This document shows positions 32,114-40,517 of a stretch of 64,000 bases of DNA, piece by piece. Numbering within the stretch: the first letter of the stretch is position 1; every line of letters starts with the position of its first letter. This DNA is from Actinacidiphila guanduensis. Lineage in GTDB: Bacteria > Actinomycetota > Actinomycetes > Streptomycetales > Streptomycetaceae. A model generated the notes under the pieces. It saw nothing but the letters and a program-made list of their open reading frames with translations. It searched no databases and was not told the origin of the DNA. Location: positions 372,001-436,000 of the forward strand of contig NZ_FNIE01000005.1 in NCBI RefSeq assembly GCF_900103985.1, read 5' to 3'. The position numbers and the translations under genes are program-made.

Positions 32114-32992
32114 ATGTCCCGTGTGAGATCAGTGCTGGTTGCCGCGGCGGTGGCCGCCCTGCCCGCCGCGTTCCTGCCGGCCGCGGCCGGCGTGGCCGCG
32201 ACGCCGGACGGGCCGCGCCCCCGGCCGAACGTGGTGCGGGTGCTGCCCGGCGACCTCGGCCCGGACGGGCCCTGGCTGCGGCTGCAGGACGACCCCAGCA
32301 ACGCCGGGCGCCCGTACGGCGTCCAGGAGGTCTCCCCGTTCCCCGACTCCGTCTTCCACGACGGGAGCCTCCACCTCGCCGTCGCCGGCCACGACCCTGC
32401 CCAGCAGGCGCAGGCCGCGCACTACTTCACCGCCGCCGTGCCGCTCACCGAGGTGGCCGCCCGTCCGCTGGCGTACGACCTGTACGTCAAGGGCGCGACG
32501 TCCACCCCGGACGCGATCCCCTTCGGCGCCAACCTCCAGCTGCCCGTAGTCTGCCAGGGCGCCTTCACCACACTGAGCTTCCAGCCGCAGCTGGCCACCG
32601 ACTCCGAGGGCCGCACCGGCGCGGTCGCCGACGCCTGGCGGCACTTCGACGCGGGCGGCTCCACCCAGTGGCGCACCTCCCGCGCGGTCGCCGGCTTCGC
32701 CGCCCAGAGCGACCACCCGCTCACCGACTACGTCGGCGCGTGCGACGCGGCGGGCGACGGCGCCATCGGCGTGATCGCCAACGTCGGCCGGCTCGGCGAC
32801 GCGACCGCGTCCCTGGACACCTACGTCGACAACATCGCCGTCGACGGCACCCTCTACGACTTCGCCGTCGAGGACTGCGCGCACGACGGCGGCCCGGGCC
32901 ACAGCTCCGGCTACGGCTCGACCCCCGGCTGCGGTTCCGGCAACGGCAACGGTTACGGCTCCCGGGCGGACTCCGGCCGGGGCGGCGCCTGA
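32114..32992 (+). CDS. Secreted protein of unknown function
   Basis: A 292-residue protein with a Sec signal (MSRVRSVLVAAAVAALPAAF, cleavage near AGVAA at ~29). The mature part is rich in Asp, Ala and Gly, with strand-like segments such as HLAVAGHDPAQQA, LAYDLYVKGAT and SLDTYVDNIAVDGTLYDF. Three scattered cysteines (LPVVCQGAF, VGACDAAG, VEDCAHDG) may form a disulfide. The last ~35 residues are Gly/Ser/Asn-rich low complexity. A good AGAAGGAG ribosome site supports the start. I do not recognise the family. It stands alone between the gltBD terminator and a convergent gene. Confidence 0.75.
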   Translation: MSRVRSVLVAAAVAALPAAFLPAAAGVAATPDGPRPRPNVVRVLPGDLGPDGPWLRLQDDPSNAGRPYGVQEVSPFPDSVFHDGSLHLAVAGHDPAQQAQAAHYFTAAVPLTEVAARPLAYDLYVKGATSTPDAIPFGANLQLPVVCQGAFTTLSFQPQLATDSEGRTGAVADAWRHFDAGGSTQWRTSRAVAGFAAQSDHPLTDYVGACDAAGDGAIGVIANVGRLGDATASLDTYVDNIAVDGTLYDFAVEDCAHDGGPGHSSGYGSTPGCGSGNGNGYGSRADSGRGGA

Positions 32993-33098
32993 GAACCGCC
33001 GGGCGGCCGCCCGGGTCCCGGCCGAACCCGGCTCGGCCGCCGCTTTCCCCTTGGGGCGCCCTCCCCACCCGCCCGAGGGCGGCTGGAGCCCGGGCGCC

Positions 33099-34004
33099 TC
33101 AGGTGTCGCAGTCGTGGACCGCGTGGCACAGCGCGCACCTTGCCCGCAACCGCCCTTTGCAGGGCACCCGGATGCGCTGGTAGCAGGCCGGGCAGGGGAA
33201 GGAGACGCGGCGGCCGCCGGCCGGGCCCTCGAAGGCGTAGTCCCCGCCCGGCGTGCCCGTACGGCGATTCTTCGCGTACAGCCGCCGGGCCGCCCACGAG
33301 GCGTCGGCCAGCGGCGGGCGGCGCAGGTCCTGCCGGGCGCGGGTGAGCCCCGCCCGGTAGGCGTCGCGGGCCTGCGGACTGCGCAGCCACGGCTCGATGT
33401 CGTCGCCGAACGCCAGCGCCCGCTTGGCCAGCACGTACCCGAACTCCTCCGGCGTGAGGTAGCCGAGCTTGTACGCCGCCATCAGCACCCGCTCGCCGCG
33501 CAGCGCGGGCTCCTCGCGGTAGGAGTCCAGCAGCAGCCAGCCCGCGCCCAGGTAGGCGGCGACGGTGTCGGTGAGGATCTCGTTGTCCCGGGTGCCGGGG
33601 AACTCCAGGCCGAGGCGGTGCAGGTAGACGTGCGTCACCTCGTGCGCGAGGGCGGCGCCGACATCACGGCGGTCGGTCTTGAAACGGTCGTGCAGCTCCA
33701 CGAAGTACTCGGGGCCCGCGGCCAGTTCGACGTTCCCGGCGTGCACCATGTCGCGGAACCCGACGACCATCCGGGCGTCCGGCAGCCGCAGGTGCTGCAC
33801 CATGACCCGGGCGATGCGCTGCGCCCCCAGGTAGGGGTCCTCGTCGTCGGGGAACTCCACGAGCTCGGGCCGCACACTGGCCGCGAACCGCGCCACGCCG
33901 TCCCCCGACAGCCGCCGGTGCAGCGCGGTCAGCGCCGCCCGCACGGTCTCCACATGCGGGAACCCGTGCTCGATCGGCTTCTGCCCGGCCCCCGCCTCAC
34001 CCAT
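33099..34004 (-). CDS. HEVTH metallopeptidase-like protein with C-terminal zinc ribbon
   Basis: A 301-residue, apparently cytoplasmic protein. H121-E-V-T-H125 (GAALAHEVTHVYLHRLG) with E142 in DNEILTDTVAAYLGAG fits a gluzincin-like zinc peptidase core (HExxH plus downstream Glu). The C-terminal 35 residues carry C271-P-A-C274 and C290-A-L-C293, a rubredoxin-like zinc ribbon; two more cysteines lie at 282 and 299. There is no signal peptide or membrane helix. This pairing of a minimal protease fold and a zinc ribbon is unusual, and I know of no characterised member. It is convergent with the secreted gene and divergent from pepN. Confidence 0.72.
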   Translation of the reverse strand: MGEAGAGQKPIEHGFPHVETVRAALTALHRRLSGDGVARFAASVRPELVEFPDDEDPYLGAQRIARVMVQHLRLPDARMVVGFRDMVHAGNVELAAGPEYFVELHDRFKTDRRDVGAALAHEVTHVYLHRLGLEFPGTRDNEILTDTVAAYLGAGWLLLDSYREEPALRGERVLMAAYKLGYLTPEEFGYVLAKRALAFGDDIEPWLRSPQARDAYRAGLTRARQDLRRPPLADASWAARRLYAKNRRTGTPGGDYAFEGPAGGRRVSFPCPACYQRIRVPCKGRLRARCALCHAVHDCDT

Positions 34005-34150
34005 AGGGCACCTCCCCCCAGCGAGCGTACCGGGGCACCGCGTGCGTCCCGAGGGGGCGCGGGCGCGTCACCCCTCAACGCCCCCTCGGCGGTACCTTTG
34101 ATCGGGAAATGGCGTTCGCCCTTGGCCCGAGCTTGCGGCAGCATGACGGC

Positions 34151-36658
34151 ATGCCTGCCCTCACCCGCACCGAAGCCGTGACCCGCGCCCGCGACCTGAC
34201 CGTCGAGCACTATGCGATCGACCTCGACCTCACCAGGGGAGCGGACCTGTTCGGGTCGACCACAGTGATCAGGTTCACGGCACGCACCCCCTGCGACACC
34301 TTCGCCGAGCTGCGCCCCGCGACGCTTCACCGCGCCGTCCTGGACGGCCGCGAACTCGACCCCGCGCTGCTCGACGACAACCGGCTGCCGCTGACCGGCC
34401 TCGCCGAGGGCGCCCACGAGCTGCGGGTCGAGGCCGACATGCGCTACTCGCACACCGGCGAGGGCATGCACCGCTTCACCGACCCCGCCGACGGCGAGAC
34501 CTACCTCTACACCCAGCTCTTCCTCGCCGACGTCCAGCGGGTGGCCGCCGCCTTCGACCAGCCCGACCTGAAGGCCGTCTTCGACGTGTCCGTCACCGCC
34601 CCCGAGGACTGGACCGTCCTGGGCAACGGCGTCGCGGCCCGTACCGCGCCCGGCCGCTGGCAGCTGGCCACCACCCCGCCGCTGGCCACGTACTTCCTCG
34701 CGGTCGCCGCCGGGCCCTTCCACTCGGTGCGCACCGAGCACGCCGGGCTGCCCTTCGGCCTGCACTGCCGCCGCTCGCTCGCCCCCTACCTCGACCGCGA
34801 CGCCGACGCGCTGCTCGCCCTGACCCGCCGCTGCTTCGACCGCTACCACGAACTCTTCGACGAGCCCTACCCGTTCGACTCCTACGACCAGGCGTTCGTC
34901 CCCGAGTTCAACCCCGGCGCGATGGAGAACCCCGGCCTGGTCACCTTCCGTGACGAGTTCATCCACCGCTCGGCGGCCACCCCGACGGAGGTCCGGGGCC
35001 GCGCGGTGACGATCGCGCACGAGATGGCCCACATGTGGTTCGGCGACCTGGTCACCCTGCGCTGGTGGGACGACATCTGGCTGAACGAGTCGTTCGCCGA
35101 GTACATGGCCTACCAGGTCGTCTCCGAGGACCCCGCCTTCGGCGGCGCCTGGACCGACTTCGGGGTGCAGCGCAAGCCGTGGGGCTCCGACGCCGACCAG
35201 CGCCCCTCCACCCACCCGGTCGCCACCGGGCCCGAGGCCGTGCCCGACACCGCGAGCGCGCTCAACAACTTCGACGGCGTCGCCTACGCCAAGGGCGCCT
35301 CCGCACTGCGCCAGCTCGAATCGTGGCTCGGCAGCAAGGACTTCCTGGCCGGCATCAACCTCCACCTCGCCCGGCACCGCTTCGGCAACGCCACCCTCGC
35401 CGACTTCATCGACTCCCTCGCCTCGGCCACCGACCGGGACGTCCACGCCTGGGCCGACGCCTGGCTGCGCACCACCGGCATCGACGTCCTGACCCCCACC
35501 ACCTCGCCCGCCCCGAGCGGCTGGCGCCTGGAAGTCGCCCACCAGGGCAGCCGCCCGCACCGCATCACCGCGGGCCTGTACGACCGCGCCCCCGCCGACC
35601 CCGTGCGGCTGGTGCTGCGCGAGCGCGTCCCGCTGGACATCACCGCCACCTCCGCGGTCGAGCGCCGCGAACTGCCCGGCCCGCGCCCGGACCTGGTGCT
35701 GCTCAACGACGGCGACCTCAGCTACGTCAAGGTCCGCTACGACCAGCACTCCTGGGAGTCCTTCACCGAGGCCGGCGGCGGCCTGCCCGACCCGCTCTCC
35801 CGCGCCGTGGCCTGGAACGCGGCCCGCGAACTCGTCCGCGACGGCCGCGTCACCCCCGGCGAGCACCTGGCCGCCGTCCGCCGGCACCTGCCCGCCGAGA
35901 GCGACCCGGCGATCGTGCAGGCCGTGCTCGGCTTCGCCCGCACCGTGCTCGCCGACAGCTACCTCACGCCCGCGCAGCGCCCCGCGGGCCTGGCGCAGCT
36001 CGCCGGGACCGCCCGCGCGCTGCTGGCCGAAGGCCGGGACGAGCACCGGCTCGCCGCCACCCGGATCCTGATCGGCGCCGCCCTGACCGAGGCCGACGCC
36101 GCCGAGCTGCGCGGCTGGTACGAGAGCGGCGAGATACCCGGCGTGGCCCCGCTCGACCCCGGGCTGCGCTGGCGGCTGCTGCTGCGGCTGTGCGTCCTGG
36201 GCGCGGCCGGCCCCGCGGACATCGACGCGGAACTCGACCGCGACCCGAGCGCCACCGGCCGCGAGGGTGCCGCGCGGTGCCGGGCCGCGCTGCCCGACAG
36301 CGCGGCCAAGGAGGCCGCGTGGCAGGCGATGTTCCACGACGACACCCGCTCCACCTACCTCTTCACCGCCACCGCGCAGGGCTTCTGGCAGCCCGAGCAG
36401 CGGGATCTGCTCGCCGGTTACGTGCCGCGCTACTTCACCGACGCGGTTTCGCTGGCCGCCCGCAGCGGCCCCGCCCTCGCCAAGGCGGCGGGCTCCCACG
36501 CCTTCCCGTCCTCCTTCGCGGACCCCACCACGGTCGCCGCGGCCCGCACCGCCCTGACCAACAGCACCCTCGCCCCGGCCCTCGCCCGAGCCCTCGCCGA
36601 CAGCACCGACGACCTCGCCCGAGCCTCCCGCATCCGCACGGCCACCACCTCTTCTTGA
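34151..36658 (+). CDS. pepN: Aminopeptidase N (M1 family)
   Basis: A zinc aminopeptidase that removes N-terminal residues from peptides in the cytoplasm. The 835-residue product has the exopeptidase motif G256-A-M-E-N260, the zinc site H290-E-M-A-H (HEMAHMWFGDLV) and the downstream ligand Glu in NESFAEYMAY (~312). The C-terminal ERAP1-like helical domain runs from ~520 to the end. ATG 34151 is preferred to the in-frame ATG at 34109 because family N-termini begin close to PALTRTEAVTRA. It is transcribed alone; a repeat block begins at its stop. Confidence 0.94.
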   Translation: MPALTRTEAVTRARDLTVEHYAIDLDLTRGADLFGSTTVIRFTARTPCDTFAELRPATLHRAVLDGRELDPALLDDNRLPLTGLAEGAHELRVEADMRYSHTGEGMHRFTDPADGETYLYTQLFLADVQRVAAAFDQPDLKAVFDVSVTAPEDWTVLGNGVAARTAPGRWQLATTPPLATYFLAVAAGPFHSVRTEHAGLPFGLHCRRSLAPYLDRDADALLALTRRCFDRYHELFDEPYPFDSYDQAFVPEFNPGAMENPGLVTFRDEFIHRSAATPTEVRGRAVTIAHEMAHMWFGDLVTLRWWDDIWLNESFAEYMAYQVVSEDPAFGGAWTDFGVQRKPWGSDADQRPSTHPVATGPEAVPDTASALNNFDGVAYAKGASALRQLESWLGSKDFLAGINLHLARHRFGNATLADFIDSLASATDRDVHAWADAWLRTTGIDVLTPTTSPAPSGWRLEVAHQGSRPHRITAGLYDRAPADPVRLVLRERVPLDITATSAVERRELPGPRPDLVLLNDGDLSYVKVRYDQHSWESFTEAGGGLPDPLSRAVAWNAARELVRDGRVTPGEHLAAVRRHLPAESDPAIVQAVLGFARTVLADSYLTPAQRPAGLAQLAGTARALLAEGRDEHRLAATRILIGAALTEADAAELRGWYESGEIPGVAPLDPGLRWRLLLRLCVLGAAGPADIDAELDRDPSATGREGAARCRAALPDSAAKEAAWQAMFHDDTRSTYLFTATAQGFWQPEQRDLLAGYVPRYFTDAVSLAARSGPALAKAAGSHAFPSSFADPTTVAAARTALTNSTLAPALARALADSTDDLARASRIRTATTSS

Positions 36659-37510
36659 CCAAGCACGGCCCCCCGCCGCGGGGGTTCTCCACGGTGCCGA
36701 CTGCCACCTGCGCGGTGAGGGCGGCTGCCCGCCGCGAGGGTTCCCCTACGGGGCCGGGTGCCGCGTGCGCGGTGCGAGTGCGGCTGCCCGCCGCGAGGGT
36801 TCCCCTACGGGGCCGGGTGCCGCGTGCGCGGTGCGAGTGCGGCTGCCCGCCGCTCGGGTTTGTCGCCGTCGCCGTCTGCCGCTCGATGGCGGGTTGCGCG
36901 CGCCGTTCCTCCCCCAGAGCTTCGCCTGGGAGGTACCCCCAGCGCCCCTGAGGTGCTCGCCCTGCGCGCGAAGGGCGAGGTTTTTTCAGGGGCGCGGGGA
37001 ACTGCGCGCCCAGCCAGGCACCGGCATGCGGCCGGGAATCGGGAGAAGCCCCTACGGCGGGTTGCCGTTCTTGGGGGCGCGGGGAACTGCGCGCTCAGGT
37101 ACCGACCGGCCTGCGGCCGGGAACGGCGGGGGTGGGGGCAGACGAGTACCCGTAAGGGGCGCGGGGAACTGCGCGACCAGCCACCGACCGGCCTGCGGCC
37201 GGGAATCGGGAGAAGCCCCTACGGCGGGTTGCCGTGTTCGGGGGCGCGGGGAACGGCGCGCCCAGCCATCCTGCGGGCGGTAGTCGGCACCGTAGGGGAA
37301 CCCCCGCGGCGGGCAGCCGCCCCCGCACCGTGCGGGCGGTACTCGGCCCCGTAGAGGAACCCCCGTGGCGGGGAGCCGCAAGGGTGCCGGACCGCGAGGG
37401 GCAACCGTGGCGCGGGGAACCCCAGGGGGAGCCGCGCACGCGGAACTCCGTACCCCTTTGGCGCAAGCCTCGTTGTGCAGGGCGCCCTGTCGTCGGCGCT
37501 GGTCAGTGAG
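36659..37510. repeat. 850-bp repeat block between pepN and the decarboxylase
   Basis: The gap is almost wholly repeats. At 36721-36857 a 59-bp unit (CGGCTGCCCGCCGCGAGGGT…) is tandemly repeated twice plus a partial copy. Then the 20-mer GGGGCGCGGGGAACTGCGCG occurs exactly at 36989, 37074 and 37156, with a one-mismatch copy at 37241. Each is joined to ACCAGCCA-type and CGGCCGGGAATCGGGAGAAG-type arms. Inverse modules (CCCCCAGAGCTTCGCCTGGG) lie near 36910. Frames through it are Arg/Gly-rich and not genes. Confidence 0.85.
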
Positions 37511-37518
37511 GAACACCC

Positions 37519-38904
37519 ATGGCGATGCCCGGACTTGCCGGTGGACGTGGCGGCGGGCAGGTGCTGCGGCCGCTGCTGGACACCGTGTGCGCGGCCCTCG
37601 CGCACGGCGCGGGGGAGCGGGGCGGGCCGCTGCCGGGCGGCGGGCCGGACGCGGTGGCCGCGCAGGTCGCGCGGGCGCTCGGCGACGCCCTGCCGCGCAC
37701 CGGCACCGGCGACCACGAGGCGCTGTCCACCCTCGTCCACGCCATGGCGCTGGGCGCGGCCGACCCCGGCGACCCGCTGTGCGCCGCACACCTGCACTGC
37801 CCGCCGCTGGCGGTGGCCGCCGCCGCGGACCTGGCCGCCAGCGCCCTCAACCCCTCGCTGGACTCCTGGGACCAGGCGCCGGCCGCAAGCGCCCTGGAGG
37901 CGCGGGTGACGGCCGCGCTGGCCGCCCTCGTCTACCCCGACCTGCCCGCCCCCGACGCGCTGGTGACCACCGGCGGCACCGAGTCCAACCAGGTCGCCCT
38001 GCTGCTGGCCCGCGAACGGGCCGCCGGCGGGCCCCGGGTGCAGGTGGTGTGCGGGGCCAACGCGCACCACAGCGTGCAGCGCGCGGCCTGGCTGCTCGGA
38101 CTGCCGCGGCCCATCGTCCTGGACACCCCGGCCGGCGTCCTCGACCCGGCCGCGGTCGCCGCCGCCCTGGCCGACCTGCCGGGGCGGACCCTGGTGGTGG
38201 CAACGGCGGGCACCACCGACCGCGGCGCCGTCGACCCGCTGCCCGCCATCGCCGCCATCACCGCCGACCGCGGCGCCGAACTCCACGTGGACGCCGCCTA
38301 CGGCGGTCCGCTGCTGTTCAGTCAGCGCGAGGCCGGCAAGCTCGACGGCCTGCAGTCCGCCGTGTCGGTCACCCTCGACCTCCACAAGCTCGGCTGGCAG
38401 CCGGTCGCCGCCGGCCTGCTCGCCGTCCCCGACGGCACCGCCCTGCGGCCGCTGGCCCACCAGGCCGACTACCTCAACGCCGACGACGACACCGAGGCCG
38501 GCCTGCCCGACCTCCTGGGCCGCTCGCTGCGCACCACCCGCCGGCCCGACGTGCTGAAGATCGCCGTCACGCTGCGGGCGCTGGGCCGCGAGGGCGTCGC
38601 GGCCCTGGTGGACCGGGTGTGCGACCTGGCCGCCGACCTCGCCGCCCGCATCGACCGCCACCCCGCGCTGACCCTGCACGGCCCGCCGGCCATCAGCACC
38701 GTCCTGTTCCGCCCGGCCGGCGCCACCGACGAGCAGACGGCCGCGCTGCGCCGCCGCCTGCTGCACGAAGGGCGCGCGGTCCTCGGCCGGGCGGCCGCCG
38801 ACGGGCAGCTGTGGCTGAAGGCCACCGTGCTCAACCCGCACCTGCGCCCCGACGACCTCGACACGCTGCTGAAGCTCACCACGGAAGGCACCACGGCACG
38901 ATGA
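37519..38904 (+). CDS. PLP-dependent decarboxylase, DesA (lysine decarboxylase)-like
   Basis: A 461-residue group II amino-acid decarboxylase. The order of motifs matches siderophore-type lysine decarboxylases (DesA): HLHCPPLAVAAAADLAASA, NPSLDSWDQAPAASALE, TTGGTESNQVALLLARE, LHVDAAYGGPLLFS and K290 in TLDLHKLGWQPVAAG, the Schiff-base lysine. The likely product from lysine is cadaverine, though ornithine or diaminobutyrate cannot be excluded. An ATG with GTGAGGAA upstream sets the start. The stop overlaps the next gene by 4 nt. No iron-box palindrome of the DmdR/IdeR type is visible upstream. There is no desC or desD nearby. Confidence 0.85.
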   Translation: MAMPGLAGGRGGGQVLRPLLDTVCAALAHGAGERGGPLPGGGPDAVAAQVARALGDALPRTGTGDHEALSTLVHAMALGAADPGDPLCAAHLHCPPLAVAAAADLAASALNPSLDSWDQAPAASALEARVTAALAALVYPDLPAPDALVTTGGTESNQVALLLARERAAGGPRVQVVCGANAHHSVQRAAWLLGLPRPIVLDTPAGVLDPAAVAAALADLPGRTLVVATAGTTDRGAVDPLPAIAAITADRGAELHVDAAYGGPLLFSQREAGKLDGLQSAVSVTLDLHKLGWQPVAAGLLAVPDGTALRPLAHQADYLNADDDTEAGLPDLLGRSLRTTRRPDVLKIAVTLRALGREGVAALVDRVCDLAADLAARIDRHPALTLHGPPAISTVLFRPAGATDEQTAALRRRLLHEGRAVLGRAAADGQLWLKATVLNPHLRPDDLDTLLKLTTEGTTAR

Positions 38905-40517
38905 ACCAGCCGGACGTCCGCATCCCGCACCCCTCCCCGGAACCCGACCCCGCCGGCCGGCCCGCACCGCGGCAGGCGCCGGAGCCCGCACCGGAGGCGG
39001 CGGCAGGGACGGAGAACGCAGCAGCGGCCGCAGCGGCCCAGGACGCGGCGCCCCCGGGACCCGCCGGGACCGCGGACGCCGAGGCCGCGGCCGAGACCGA
39101 GACAGCGGACGCGCCCGCCGCCGACGAGCCGTTGGACCTGCTCGGCGTCGGCATCGGCCCCTTCAACCTCTCGCTGGCCGCGCTCGCCGACGGCATCCCC
39201 GGCCTGAGGTGCGCCTTCTTCGAGCAGCGCCCCGACTTCCACTGGCACCCCGGCCTGCTCGTCGAGGGCGCCACCCTCCAAGTGCCCTTCCTCGCCGACC
39301 TGGTGACGCTCGCGGACCCGTCGAGCAGGTGGAGCTTCCTCAACTGGCTCAAGGCCCGCGAGCGGCTCTTCCCGTTCTACTTCGCCGAGCGCTTCCACAT
39401 CCACCGCGCCGAGTTCGACGCCTACTGCCGGTGGGTCGCCGAGGCGCTGCCGAGCACGCACTTCGGCCGGCAGGTGGACGCCGTGCGGTGGAATCCGGCC
39501 CGCGGCTGCTTCGAGGTCGACCACACCCACGTGGACGCCCACGGCCAGGCCGAGGCACTGGGCCGCACCTACGCCCGCAACGTCGTCCTCGGCGTCGGCA
39601 CCGAGCCCTACGTGCCCGAGCCGCTGCGCCCGCTCGCCGAGACGCCCACCGTGCCGGTGGTGCACTCCTCGCGCTACCTCGACGCCCGCGAGCGGCTGCT
39701 GGCCGCCGAGCACATCACCGTCGTCGGCTCCGGGCAGTCCGGCGCCGAGGTCTTCCTCGACCTGCTGCGCAGCCGCCCGGCCGGCCGCGAGCGCATCACC
39801 TGGCTCGCCCGCACCCCGGCGTTCGCTCCCATGGAGTACAGCAAGCTGGGCCTGGAGCACTTCACGCCCGACTACACCCGCTACTTCCACGGCCTGCCCG
39901 AGCCGGTCCGCGACCGCCTGGTGCCCGAGCAGTGGCAGCTGCACAAGGGCATCGACGCGGCCACGATCGCCGCGATCCACGAGGAGCTCTACCGCCGCAC
40001 CCTGGACGGCGGCTGGCCCGACGCGGTCCTCACCCCGGGCGTGACCGTGCGCACCGCGGGACGGCTCGGCACCCGCAGCGTCGAGCTCCACCTGGAACAC
40101 GCCGACCAGGGCATCCGCACCCGGCTGATCACCGACGCGGTGGTGCTCGCCACCGGCTACCGCGAGCGCCCGCTGGACCGGCTGCTCGACCCGCTCGCCC
40201 CGCTGATCGCGCGGGACGAGGCGGGCCGGCCGCGGATCGACGCCCGGCACCGGATCGAGCTCGACCCCGCTGTCACGGGCCGGCTCTACGTGCAGAACGC
40301 CGAGCGGCACACCCACGGCGTCGGTGCCCCCGACCTGGGCCTGGCCGCCTGGCGCTCGGCGGTGGTGCTCAACGACCTGACCGCCCTGCTCACCGGCGAG
40401 GAGCACTACCCCCTGCCGGCCAGGACCGCCTTCACCACCTTCGGTCTGGCCCCGGCCGGGGCAGGGGAGCGGGCCACGGCGGGCCCTAGCCGAACAGCGG
40501 AACTCCGGCGCGGGTGA
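38901..40517 (+). CDS. L-lysine/cadaverine N-monooxygenase, DesB/IucD-like
   Basis: A 538-residue flavin monooxygenase of the lysine/ornithine N-hydroxylase family. The FAD loop is LGVGIGPFNLSLAAL (~81-95), the substrate region includes FHWHPGLLVEGATLQVPFLADL, the NADPH loop is VVGSGQSGAEVFLDLL, and ATGY lies near the end. Coupled to a DesA-like decarboxylase, the likely substrate is cadaverine, giving N-hydroxycadaverine. The first ~76 residues are an Ala/Pro/Glu-rich extension absent from typical members, with no alternative start before the FAD motif. Its last 32 nt overlap the convergent 5'-nucleotidase gene. Confidence 0.85.
   Translation: MNQPDVRIPHPSPEPDPAGRPAPRQAPEPAPEAAAGTENAAAAAAAQDAAPPGPAGTADAEAAAETETADAPAADEPLDLLGVGIGPFNLSLAALADGIPGLRCAFFEQRPDFHWHPGLLVEGATLQVPFLADLVTLADPSSRWSFLNWLKARERLFPFYFAERFHIHRAEFDAYCRWVAEALPSTHFGRQVDAVRWNPARGCFEVDHTHVDAHGQAEALGRTYARNVVLGVGTEPYVPEPLRPLAETPTVPVVHSSRYLDARERLLAAEHITVVGSGQSGAEVFLDLLRSRPAGRERITWLARTPAFAPMEYSKLGLEHFTPDYTRYFHGLPEPVRDRLVPEQWQLHKGIDAATIAAIHEELYRRTLDGGWPDAVLTPGVTVRTAGRLGTRSVELHLEHADQGIRTRLITDAVVLATGYRERPLDRLLDPLAPLIARDEAGRPRIDARHRIELDPAVTGRLYVQNAERHTHGVGAPDLGLAAWRSAVVLNDLTALLTGEEHYPLPARTAFTTFGLAPAGAGERATAGPSRTAELRRG

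Noticed and set aside
37400-37518. DmdR/IdeR iron-box before the decarboxylase/N-hydroxylase pair
   Set aside because: No TTAGGTTAGGCTAACCTAA-like palindrome is present in the upstream sequence.
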